Source of the DNA: Lachnospiraceae bacterium
Lineage (GTDB): Bacteria > Bacillota > Clostridia > Lachnospirales > Lachnospiraceae
Reading direction: 5' to 3'
Length of the DNA stretch: 33,165 nt
Assembly: GCA_022766905.1 (NCBI GenBank)
Contig: JALEPU010000177.1
Location: 1-33,165 of the forward strand
This document shows, piece by piece, positions 1 to 7,339 of the stretch. The position numbers were made by a program, and so were the translations under genes. The notes beneath the pieces are model-generated. The model worked only from the letters and a program-made list of their open reading frames with translations. It was not told the DNA's origin and did no database searches. Every line of letters begins with the position of its first letter. Position 1 is the stretch's first letter.

Positions 1-731
1 AAGCTGATCGTTCCTTACAGTTTTCCACTTGTAATGGGAAATGAGTTTGTAGGAATCATCGAAAAGACCGGTTCAACGGTAAAGAATTTCTCCGAGGGAG
101 ATCGTGTATACGGCAGGATGCCGCTTAAAAAGATTGGGGCATTTGCCGAGTATGCTGCGATAGACCAGAGTGCGATTGCAAAGGTGCCGGAGTATCTTTC
201 TGATGAAGAAGCCGCCTGCGTTCCTCTTACAGCACTTACGGCGTTACAGGCTTTTGAACTGATGCATCTGAAAAAGGGAGAGACTGCTTTATCGACTATA
301 GGAAGGAAGATTATTCGGAAGTGCTTTCAGATGTTGATTATATTCTGGATACCCTGGGAGAGCGTGAGCTCCCTAAGGAATTTGCTGTTCTGAAGCAAGG
401 TGGAAGCCTTGTGTCCTTAAGAGGGCTGCCGAATGGAGAATTTGCTGCACGTAGCGGGATGTCATTTATCAAGCGCATGATGTTTAAGATGGCAGGCAGT
501 AAATACGATAAGATGGCTGCCGCAAAAGGACAGAAGTATTTCTTCATTTTTGTCCATGAAGATGGAGCAGGACTTGATAGGATCACGGAGATCTTCAAGG
601 ATACTCACCTTGAAGCATCTGTGGATGAAATGTTCAGCTTGGATGATGTCAATCTGGCTATGAAGGCTGGGAAGTCTACGATACGGAAAGCGCAGAACAT
701 GCCAGTGAATTGGTTCGCTGGACCTGTTTAA
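1..731 (+). pseudogene. Broken MDR-family alcohol dehydrogenase/quinone reductase, 5' end outside window
   Basis: The reading frame is open from base 1, so the true start lies upstream. The N-terminal part reads as the GroES-like domain of a medium-chain dehydrogenase/reductase (MGNEFVGIIEKTGS, EGDRVYGRM, GAFAEYAAI, VPLTALTALQAFE). After LKKGET near base 283 the sequence jumps frame to FIDYRKEDYSEVLSDVDYIL. The usual GxGxxG nucleotide-binding core, roughly 50-60 residues judged from the family, is absent. An internal deletion therefore removed the Rossmann core and shifted the frame. The second frame (good family match to about residue 100 of that ORF) then runs at about base 665 into transposase-derived DNA and ends at 731 in unrelated residues. 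It is almost certainly non-functional. The exact subfamily cannot be told. Confidence 0.82.
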
Positions 732-1117
732 AACAGCAAAGGCTGACAACGGAACCGCTGATTCTGCACTCCGATAACGGTTCGCCTATGAAGGGTACTA
801 CTATGCTGGTAACGCTTTATCAGCTGGGAATTACGCCATCAAACAGTCGTACCCGTGTCAGCAATGATAATCCATATTCGGAGTCTTTATTCAAGACCCT
901 GAAGTACAGACCCAACTACCAGCCGAAGGGTTTTGAATCCATTGAAGCTGCCCGTGAATGGGTCAGCCTGTTTGTGAAATGGTACGACTATGAACACCAT
1001 CACAGTGGAATTAATTTCCTCACACCGAATCAGATGAGAAGCGGTAAAGGCCCGGAAATCCTCCAAAAGTGTCACCAGGTATACGAAGCAGCAACTTGCC
1101 TTGTCATTGACAGATGA
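668..1117 (+). mobile_element. IS3-family transposase (OrfB) C-terminal fragment
   Basis: The frame beginning WEVYDTESAEHASELVRW at 668 and continuing to the stop at 1115-1117 is the C-terminal half of an IS3-family integrase-type transposase (rve domain). The second catalytic Asp lies in HSDNGSPMKG and the catalytic Glu in NDNPYSESLFKTLKYRP, followed by the usual WYDYEHHHSGINFLTPNQ tail. The first catalytic Asp and the whole N-terminal half are missing, and no OrfA is present. The nearest start-like codon is TTG at 710, without a ribosome site, so I regard this as an inactive relic. It abuts the broken dehydrogenase with no recognisable IS left end. Confidence 0.85.
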
Positions 1118-1241
1118 TTGTAACCTGGAGTAGAATTTAGCAGCCCTGATGAAATTTTGCTTGGCTCTGAACAGTTATAAAATTGTCATGTAAAATATAT
1201 AGGTGCGGTAGTATATAATCGATGTTGGCACCTAACCTTAG
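1118..1241. other. Non-coding relic DNA between transposase fragment and gene remnant
   Basis: No gene is visible. The stretch holds two small inverted repeats, GGTGC/GCACC around 1202-1232 and TAACCT-T-AGGTTA at 1233-1245. These could be decayed insertion-sequence end structures, but I could not recognise a canonical IS3 terminal repeat. Confidence 0.35.
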
Positions 1242-1439
1242 GTTAATAGATTCTATTGTACCGGTGATGTTTGGATTGAGAATCTTGGAAATGGAACAGC
1301 GGTAGGGACTAGTACCAATAAATTATCCATTAAGGATGCAAAAAATGTCACACTCAAAGGAGGTGGCTATGATCCTGTCGTCACCTGTGGCACCACAGAC
1401 ATCAAAGCATCCGGCAAGGTGTGGGGTGTTGCAAAATAA
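1242..1439 (+). pseudogene. C-terminal remnant of an unidentified, probably secreted, protein
   Basis: A start-less open stretch in this frame reads NRFYCTGDVWIENLGNGTAV...KLSIKDAKNVTLKGGGYDPVV...GTTDIKASGKVWGVAK and stops at 1437-1439. The Gly/Thr/Val/Asn-rich alternating pattern looks like a beta-structured surface or exported protein, but I do not recognise the family. It has no start codon or ribosome site, and in-frame stops lie just upstream. It ends directly at a terminator-like hairpin, which argues that a real gene once ended here. Confidence 0.4.
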
Positions 1440-1470
1440 TTTCACCACTGGAGCACAGCTCCTTTTTCTT
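1425..1470 (+). terminator. Terminator-like hairpin inside a dispersed repeat
   Basis: GGAGC-ACA-GCTCC at 1450-1462 is followed by TTTTTCTT, a compact Rho-independent terminator for whatever was transcribed across the remnant. The preceding sequence GTTGCAAAATAATTTCACCACT is shared, with a gap, with the hairpin at 7276-7332. The 12-mer GGAGCACAGCTC recurs on the minus strand at 31119-31130. Confidence 0.6.
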
Positions 1471-1591
1471 ATCCGCACGATTCTATGACATCCCAGCTTA
1501 GCACTACATTTACCGGTACGTCCTGAACTTTCTGGAAAATGAGCCTAACGTCATATATAAAAAAGATAAATAGAATTCCAAAAAAATTATA

Positions 1592-1620
1592 TTGATTTCT
1601 ATTTCAGGATAGGATATAGT
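1592..1620 (+). promoter_or_regulatory. Sigma-A-like promoter for the SDR gene
   Basis: TTGATT (1592-1597) and TATAGT (1615-1620) are separated by 17 bp in very AT-rich DNA. They lie about 65 bp upstream of the AGGAGG ribosome site (1673-1678). No operator is evident. Confidence 0.5.
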
Positions 1621-1687
1621 TATATTAGTGCTTTTTTAGAATACTTAACGGAAAAATATAGTAAAAATAACTAGGAGGAAAGAAATC

Positions 1688-2491
1688 ATGGACAGATTAA
1701 AAGGTAAAGTTGCTATCGTTACCGGTTCTACCAGTGGAATTGGTGTAGGAATTGCAAGATTATTTGCAGCAGAAGGAGCAAAGGTAGTTATTTGCGGACG
1801 TAGAGAGGCAAAAGGACAGGCTGTTGTAGATATGATTACTGCAGAAGGCGGAGAAGCATCTTATCATTTTTTGTATATTACTAAGATTTAAAGTGTAAAA
1901 CAGTTAATCGACGATACAGCAGAAAAATACGGAACTGTTGATATTCTTGTTAACAATGCAGCAAATGTAGGATTAAAAGACGGACGTGTTGATGAGCTGA
2001 CACTGGAAATGTGGGACGCAATTTTTGAAAGTGATATTCGTGGTACATTCTACGCTACAAAATGTGTACTTCCTTATATGGAAAAGAATGAGAACGGCGG
2101 TTCTATCATCAATATCGGTTCTATGGCTTCCTGCAGTGGTGACCTTGGTTCCACAGCATATGCTTGTGCAAAAGCAGGTGTTGATATGCTGACCAAATAT
2201 ACTGCACTTCAGTATGGTAAACAGAATGTACGTTGCAACTGTGTACGTCCGGGTCTGATTGTTACTCCGGAAAATGAAGCTCATGTACCACAGGCCTTAA
2301 AAGACATTTTCTTAAGCAATATCATGGTTAACCGCTATGGCTGCCCGGAAGATATCGGACATATGTGTGTATACTTTGCATCAGAAGAAAGCCAGTATGT
2401 AACAGGACAGGTAATCAACGTAGACGGTGGTATGAACTCTCATGTTTCTACGGTTGCTCAGTTCAAAGAGTTAAACTCCCGTACCTGGTAA
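1688..2491 (+). pseudogene. Short-chain dehydrogenase/reductase interrupted by one in-frame TAA
   Basis: A classical SDR of about 267 codons with a strong AGGAGG ten bases before ATG. Motifs: TGSTSGIG cofactor loop (residues 12-19), NNAA (89-92), catalytic Ser145 and the Y158-x3-K162 pair in YACAK, and a C-terminal VDGGM. At codon 68 (1889-1891) a TAA interrupts an otherwise continuous frame: ...[14 protein letters not shown]-stop-SVKQLIDDTAEKYG. Family members would have an acidic residue at the nearby Tyr (DITK) and commonly a sense codon at the stop; both differences can be read as G-to-T changes. A single nonsense mutation, sequencing error or readthrough are all possible. Codon use after the stop stays gene-like, so the damage is recent. 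The substrate is unknown; a hydroxysteroid or sugar alcohol would be guesses. Confidence 0.8.
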
Positions 2492-2520
2492 TTTGTGAAG
2501 CAGTTTTACCTAAGATAGGT

Positions 2521-2602
2521 CAGGCAAGGGAATCATCGTAGATTTTGCCTGCAATCAATAAAAGACAAAAGCAGGGTGAAGACAGATGTGTTTTCACCCT
2601 CT
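2521..2602 (+). terminator. Two weak hairpins after the SDR gene
   Basis: CAGGCAA (2521-2527) can pair with TTGCCTG (2545-2551), and AGGGTGAA (2573-2580) with TTCACCCT (2593-2600), the latter followed by CTTTGATTATATT. Either could terminate the SDR transcript. Neither has a strong T tract. Confidence 0.4.
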
Positions 2603-2628
2603 TTGATTATATTATAAAAGGAAACAAT

Positions 2629-3321
2629 ATGAAAATTATAGCCAGAATTCATAATGATTACATCGATAAATTTGGAATTCCAAGGCAGAGCGGTCTGGTT
2701 CATGGAGTGGAATCTGTCATTATTTTTGAGCCGGAATACAGAGATGAAAATGCGGTGCGGGGACTGGAAGAGTATTCTCATATCTGGCTATTGTGGGAAT
2801 TTTCTGAAAATGTAGGAAAAGAATGGTCGCCTACGGTACGGCCGCCGAGACTGGGAGGCAATCAAAGAGTCGGAGTTTTTGCAACCCGATCTCCCTTTCG
2901 GGTCAATCCGATTGGACTGTCATCAGTGAAACTTAACCGGATTGAAAAAAGTGAAAAAGGTCCGCTGCTTTATGTGGAAGGAGCAGATTTACTGGACAAT
3001 ACGCCGATTTATGATATCAAACCATATATTCCTCATATTGACAGCCACCCGGAAGCAACGGGAGGCTTTTCCAGTGAAACCAAAGAATATCAGGTTTCGG
3101 TTATGATTCCGCCGGAATTATGGGAGAAAATACCGGAATCTCAAAGAGAAGCGGTAAGAGAAATTCTGGCCCAGGATCCCAGGCCGGGATATCAAAGGCT
3201 GGAAGACCGGATTTATGGGATGAGACTGGGAGAAATGGAGATTAAATTTCGCGGTGAAGGAAGTCAAATTCGGGTCTGTGAAGTAAAAAGAGCAGTTTCA
3301 AAAGAAAAGAAAAAAGAATAA
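2629..3321 (+). CDS. trmO: tRNA (t6A37) N6-methyltransferase TrmO
   Basis: A 230-residue protein of the TrmO/YaeB beta-barrel family, which methylates N6 of threonylcarbamoyladenosine at position 37 of tRNA-Thr using SAM. The start IARIHNDYIDKFGIPRQSGL, the block LEEYSHIWLLWEF, the signature RPPRLGGNQRVGVFATRSPFRVNPIGLSS (about residues 70-98) and DLLDNTPIYDIKPYIPHID are characteristic. The frame opens further upstream at 2545, but the ATG at 2629 has an AAAGGA ribosome site and begins exactly where the family begins. It appears monocistronic. A second t6A-modifying enzyme, TcdA, is encoded at 15904. Confidence 0.92.
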   Translation: MKIIARIHNDYIDKFGIPRQSGLVHGVESVIIFEPEYRDENAVRGLEEYSHIWLLWEFSENVGKEWSPTVRPPRLGGNQRVGVFATRSPFRVNPIGLSSVKLNRIEKSEKGPLLYVEGADLLDNTPIYDIKPYIPHIDSHPEATGGFSSETKEYQVSVMIPPELWEKIPESQREAVREILAQDPRPGYQRLEDRIYGMRLGEMEIKFRGEGSQIRVCEVKRAVSKEKKKE

Positions 3322-3365
3322 ATACTTTATATAATTAATTATACAGGGAAAATAATAAAAAAAAT

Positions 3366-3386
3366 AAATACAAACCTGTATTTTTA
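3366..3386 (+). terminator. Weak AT-rich hairpin downstream of trmO
   Basis: AAATACA-AACC-TGTATTT (3366-3383) forms a 7-bp stem running into T residues. It is a plausible but weak terminator for trmO, in a 207-bp AT-rich gap that otherwise holds only the cstA promoter region. Confidence 0.35.
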
Positions 3387-3508
3387 TCAATCGTTTTCAA
3401 AAATATACAATTTTTTTCAAAATTAGAAAAAAATTTTAGGTATCTTTTTCCTTGCTTCTTATGGAATATCGTGATAAAACGTAGAACGTATCAGAGATAT
3501 AATATAAT
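3385..3508 (+). promoter_or_regulatory. cstA upstream region with -10 box and a weak cre-like site
   Basis: A TATAAT at 3498-3503 (and another at 3503-3508) lies shortly before the ribosome site, but I see no good -35. The 15-mer at 3385-3399 matches the catabolite-responsive element core (CAATCGTTTTCA) but lacks the 5' TG of the consensus. Carbon-source control fits the family's known starvation response and remains a guess here. Confidence 0.3.
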
Positions 3509-3528
3509 AAAGAAGGAAGAGAATTCAA

Positions 3529-5214
3529 ATGAGTGGTATTATGATGATGGTAATTGCCATTGTAGTACTGGGAGGTGCATACCTTCTGTATGGCCGTTAC
3601 CTGGAGAAAAAATGGGGGATTGACCCAAATGCAAAAACTCCGGCCTATGAGTTGGAGGATGGCGTGGACTATGTTCCCGCAGACACAAATGTTGTTTTTG
3701 GACACCAGTTTGCATCCATTGCAGGTGCAGGTCCTATTAACGGACCGATTCAGGCTGCTGTATTTGGATGGCTGCCGGTTCTTCTCTGGATTTTAGTTGG
3801 TGGTGTTTTCTTTGGAGCGGTACAGGATTTCGCATCCATGTATGCTTCTGTAAAAAACAAGGGACGTACCATTGGCTATATCATTGAAGAATATATCGGA
3901 AAACTTGGTAAAAAATTATTTTTACTGTTCTGTTGGTTATTCTGCATTCTCGTTATCGCAGCTTTTGCTGATGTTGTAGCGGGAACTTTCAATGGTTTCA
4001 ATGCAGATGCTGCAGGAACGATTACAAAGGTAGCAGCAAATGGCGCAGTTGCAACGACTTCTCTTTTGTTTATTCTGGAAGCAGTTGCATTAGGATGTAT
4101 CATTAAATATGGAAAATTAAACAAATGGGTAAATACAGCCATTGCTATCGTGATGTTGGTAGCGGCAGTTGCATTAGGCCTTCAATTTCCTGTTTTCTTA
4201 AGCAGAGAAACCTGGCACATTATTATTTTCATTTACATTATGATTGCCTGCGTTGTCCCGGTATGGGCATTGTTACAGCCTCGGGATTATCTTAATAGTT
4301 ATCTTCTGATTTTCATGATCGTAGGTGCAATTGTAGGAATCTTTGTTGCAAATCCTTCCTGTAACCTGAATGCATTCAATGGATTTACAGTGAACGGACA
4401 ATATTTATTCCCAATCCTGTTTGTAACCATTGCCTGTGGTGCAGTATCCGGTTTTCATTCTCTGGTATCTTCCGGTACAGCATCCAAACAGATTAAAAAT
4501 GAAAAGAACATGCTTCCGGTTTCTTTTGGAGCAATGTTAATGGAAAGTATGCTGGCAGTAATTGCATTAATTGCTGTTGCTTCTTTTGCAGCAGGGGAAG
4601 CAGAGGCACAGGGCCTTACGACACAACCTCAGATTTTTGCGGGAGCAATTGCAAACTTCCTTTCAGCAGCAGGACTTCCTCACGAATTGGTATTTACTTT
4701 AATTAACCTGGCTGTTTCTGCTTTTGCTCTTACTTCTCTGGATTCTGTAGCCCGCGTCGGAAGATTGTCTTTCCAGGAATTCTTTATGGATGACGATGTG
4801 GATGAGGAGCAGATGAGTCCGTTTTTAAAAGTTGTAACAAATAAATATTTCGCAACTATTTTAACACTGGTTCTTGCTTATTTATTAGCAAAAGTAGGAT
4901 ATGCAGAAATCTGGCCATTGTTTGGTTCTGCCAATCAGCTGCTGTCTGTCCTTGCTTTGGTTGCCTGTGCAGTTTTCTTGAAGAAAACAAAACGTCAGGG
5001 TGTTATGCTCTGGGTTCCAATGGCGTTCATGATGGCCGTTACATTTACCGCCCTTAGTATGACGATTATCAAATTAGGAAAAGCGTTTGCTACAACCGGT
5101 TTGAGCCTTGGAAATACGCTTCAGCTTGTTTTTGCAGTTCTTCTGTTAATCCTCGGAGTCATTGTTGCCATTCAGGGAATTAAGAAATTAGCAGAAAAAC
5201 CGGAAGAAGCTTAA
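3529..5214 (+). CDS. cstA: Carbon starvation protein A family transporter (peptide/pyruvate uptake)
   Basis: A 561-residue polytopic membrane protein with many hydrophobic helices throughout. The CstA hallmark HQFASIAGAGPINGPIQAA lies near residues 62-80, followed by VQDFASMYASVKNKGRTIG and later SGFHSLVSSGTASKQI. CstA relatives import peptides or pyruvate and are induced when carbon is scarce. At 561 residues it is shorter than the Escherichia coli protein (about 700) and similar to other Firmicutes members. The start is supported by GAAGGAAGAG upstream. The gene has its own leader and a strong downstream terminator, so it is probably monocistronic. Confidence 0.92.
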   Translation: MSGIMMMVIAIVVLGGAYLLYGRYLEKKWGIDPNAKTPAYELEDGVDYVPADTNVVFGHQFASIAGAGPINGPIQAAVFGWLPVLLWILVGGVFFGAVQDFASMYASVKNKGRTIGYIIEEYIGKLGKKLFLLFCWLFCILVIAAFADVVAGTFNGFNADAAGTITKVAANGAVATTSLLFILEAVALGCIIKYGKLNKWVNTAIAIVMLVAAVALGLQFPVFLSRETWHIIIFIYIMIACVVPVWALLQPRDYLNSYLLIFMIVGAIVGIFVANPSCNLNAFNGFTVNGQYLFPILFVTIACGAVSGFHSLVSSGTASKQIKNEKNMLPVSFGAMLMESMLAVIALIAVASFAAGEAEAQGLTTQPQIFAGAIANFLSAAGLPHELVFTLINLAVSAFALTSLDSVARVGRLSFQEFFMDDDVDEEQMSPFLKVVTNKYFATILTLVLAYLLAKVGYAEIWPLFGSANQLLSVLALVACAVFLKKTKRQGVMLWVPMAFMMAVTFTALSMTIIKLGKAFATTGLSLGNTLQLVFAVLLLILGVIVAIQGIKKLAEKPEEA

Positions 5215-5287
5215 GCAAAGCAAAATTTAAAATTGTAAAATTCCTCTTGCATCATTGAAAAAACGTGCTATAATTGGGAATCGCAGA

Positions 5288-5330
5288 AAAAAATCCGCAG
5301 AATAAAGATTTATCTGCGGATTTTCTTTTG
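5288..5330 (+). terminator. Rho-independent terminator after cstA
   Basis: AAAATCCGCAGA (5290-5301) pairs perfectly with TCTGCGGATTTT (5313-5324) around an 11-nt loop and runs into TTTTCTTTTG. A 12-bp stem with T-rich exit makes this a confident terminator, which may also act on the other strand because of the A-rich left flank. Confidence 0.85.
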
Positions 5331-5389
5331 ATTTCAGACATGGTATAGACAAATGGTGACAGTATAGTAAAATAGAATAGAGGAGAAAA

Positions 5390-6748
5390 ATGAAAAAGAA
5401 TCAAGTAGCAAAACAACAACATATGTTTACCAATCAGGATTTAAAGAAACTGTTAATTCCTTTGATGATTGAACAGCTTTTAACCTCTTTAATGGGTACC
5501 ATTGATACAATTATGGTAAGCAATATCGGCTCTGCCGCGATTTCGGCAGTTTCTCTGGTAGATTCCATCAATATTCTGGTGATTCAGGCTTTTTCTGCAT
5601 TAGCAGCAGGAGGGGCAATTGTATGTTCTCAATACATTGGACATAAGGATTTAAAGGCAGCGAAAAATGCAGCCAATCAGTTGATCTTTATTATTACCAG
5701 CTTATCCGTTGGAATTACAGCAATCTGCCTTCTCTTTAAGATGCCATTATTGAGATTGGTTTTTGGTAAAGTAGAAGCCAGTGTCATGGAAGCATCGGGC
5801 ATTTATTTCTTTTATACGGCCCTGTCCTTTCCGTTTATCGCAGTCTATAATGCGGGTGCTTCCGTATTCCGGGCTCAGAAAAATTCCAGACTACCTATGA
5901 CGGTGTCTGTGATTTCCAATGGTTTTAATATAGCAGGAAATGCATTATTGATCTGGGTCTTTCATTTGGGTGTTGCAGGAGCAGCCATTGCCACTTTATC
6001 TTCCCGGGTATTTTGTGCTGTTGTGATGATTGGGATGTTAAAACGGCCAAATGAAAAGATGAGGGTGGAGTCATTTCGGAAAATTCGTCCTGATGGCAGA
6101 TTAATTAAGAAAATATTAGCGGTAGGAATCCCATCCGGAATAGAAAATGGTATGTTTCAGTTTGGAAAACTGGCAATTCAGTCTACGGTTTCCACTCTGG
6201 GAACCACTGCCATTGCAGCCCAGGCCATGGCCAATATTATGGAAAATTTAAATGGAATGGCTTCGGTGGGAGTAGGAATTGGGATGATGACGGTAGTAGG
6301 ACAGTGTATCGGAGCCGGAAGGAAAGATGAGGCTATTTACTTCGTAAAGAAATTATGCTTGATCGGCGAAGTCGTATTGATCATCAGCTGCCTGACCGTA
6401 TGGATTATGGTAAAACCGGTCACCATTCTTGGAGGCATGGAAGCAGAAAGTGCCAGAATGTGCATCCGTATTGTCACTGCGATTACGATTGTAAAACCAT
6501 TGATATGGGTAGGTGCATTTATGCCGGCTTACGGAATGAGAGCGGCAGGCGACGCGGAATATTCCATGTTGATTTCAGCATGCACCATGTGGGTTTTTCG
6601 TGTCAGTCTGAGTATGTTTCTTTGCCGGGGACTTGGTCTGGGACTGGCAGGAGTATGGATTGGTATGTTTGCTGACTGGATGGTTAGAGGAACCTTATAT
6701 GGAATCCGTTTCCACAGCAGAAAGTGGATGAAACACAGAGTAATCTGA
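5390..6748 (+). CDS. MATE family multidrug/metabolite efflux transporter
   Basis: A 452-residue, 12-helix MATE (MatE/NorM-DinF superfamily) exporter that uses an ion gradient to expel cationic or other small molecules. The N-terminal block LLIPLMIEQLLTSLMGTIDTIMVSNIGSAAISAVSLVDSI and the repeat-two counterpart GIPSGIENGMFQFGKLAIQSTVSTLGTTAIAAQAMA show the two pseudo-symmetric halves. The start is set by AGGAG at 5381-5385. It is followed after 16 bp by greA, so the two may be cotranscribed. The substrate cannot be inferred. Confidence 0.92.
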   Translation: MKKNQVAKQQHMFTNQDLKKLLIPLMIEQLLTSLMGTIDTIMVSNIGSAAISAVSLVDSINILVIQAFSALAAGGAIVCSQYIGHKDLKAAKNAANQLIFIITSLSVGITAICLLFKMPLLRLVFGKVEASVMEASGIYFFYTALSFPFIAVYNAGASVFRAQKNSRLPMTVSVISNGFNIAGNALLIWVFHLGVAGAAIATLSSRVFCAVVMIGMLKRPNEKMRVESFRKIRPDGRLIKKILAVGIPSGIENGMFQFGKLAIQSTVSTLGTTAIAAQAMANIMENLNGMASVGVGIGMMTVVGQCIGAGRKDEAIYFVKKLCLIGEVVLIISCLTVWIMVKPVTILGGMEAESARMCIRIVTAITIVKPLIWVGAFMPAYGMRAAGDAEYSMLISACTMWVFRVSLSMFLCRGLGLGLAGVWIGMFADWMVRGTLYGIRFHSRKWMKHRVI

Positions 6749-6764
6749 TAGAAGGAGGATAATC

Positions 6765-7265
6765 ATGAATAATCAGCTTACCGAACAGGATATAAAAAAA
6801 ATGGAAGAAGAAATTGAGTATCGCAAGGTAGTTGTGAGAAAGAATGCGTTGGAGGCAGTAAAAGAGGCGAGAGCTCATGGAGATCTGAGTGAAAACTTTG
6901 AGTATAAAGCAGCCAAGAAGGAAAAAAACCGGAACGAAAGTCGTATTCGTTATCTGGAAAGAATGATTAAAACAGCCCAGGTGATTTCCGATGATTCTGC
7001 GGAAGATGAAGTAGGGATGAATAATACAGTGACCGTATTTTTTGAAGATGAAGAGGAAGAAGAGACGTTCAAAGTGGTCACTACCGTAAGAGGGGATACT
7101 CTCCATGGTCTGATCAGCATAGAATCTCCTATTGGGAAAGCAATCCTTGGTCATAAAGTAGGGGATCGGGTAGAAGTGAAAGTGAATGACAATTACAGTT
7201 ACGGTGTTATCATACGAAAAATTGAAAATACAACAGACGGCAGTGATGAGCTGCGAAGATATTAA
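6765..7265 (+). CDS. greA: GreA-type transcription elongation factor
   Basis: A 166-residue protein with the GreA/GreB layout: an N-terminal antiparallel coiled coil (residues 1-75) carrying the conserved tip motif ARAHGDLSENFEYKAAKKE, whose acidic residues reach the RNA polymerase active site and stimulate cleavage of backtracked RNA, and a C-terminal FKBP-like domain (SPIGKAILGHKVGDRVEVKV, about 125-145). A GAAGGAGG ribosome site precedes the ATG. A long acidic insert, FFEDEEEEETF, sits at the domain border. Its position behind a MATE gene is not the usual greA-lysS context, so it may be a second GreA paralog in the genome. Confidence 0.88.
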   Translation: MNNQLTEQDIKKMEEEIEYRKVVVRKNALEAVKEARAHGDLSENFEYKAAKKEKNRNESRIRYLERMIKTAQVISDDSAEDEVGMNNTVTVFFEDEEEEETFKVVTTVRGDTLHGLISIESPIGKAILGHKVGDRVEVKVNDNYSYGVIIRKIENTTDGSDELRRY

Positions 7266-7275
7266 AAAAAAGGGT

Positions 7276-7332
7276 AGGGGATGTTGCAAAACGTGGTAAA
7301 AACTGAATGATTTCACCACTGCAACATCCCCT
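7276..7332. terminator. Long convergent-gene hairpin, part of a dispersed repeat
   Basis: AGGGGATGTTGCA (7276-7288) pairs perfectly with TGCAACATCCCCT (7320-7332). An inner GTGGT/ACCAC stem adds five pairs across an AAAC bulge. Read from the minus strand it is followed by ACCCTTTTTTTTT, a good terminator for the NSS transporter gene. On the plus strand, downstream of greA, the T tract is missing. Its interior matches the repeat at 1425-1450. Confidence 0.75.
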
Positions 7333-7339
7333 GTCGTTC

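Noticed and set aside
710-1117. A complete transposase gene starting at TTG 710
   Set aside because: The catalytic domain's first Asp is missing and similarity continues upstream to 668, so this is a fragment.
3329-3342. Terminator from the palindrome TATAATTAATTATA after trmO
   Set aside because: All A/T pairs, no loop and no T tract; more likely chance in AT-rich DNA.
6684-7319. A 211-codon minus-strand ORF antisense to greA
   Set aside because: Composition is typical of the mirror of a coding strand (rich in F, H, S), there is no ribosome site, and greA is clearly the real gene.
7276-7332. A strong terminator for greA
   Set aside because: On the plus strand the stem is followed by GTCGTTCCT without a T tract; it fits better as a terminator for the minus-strand gene.
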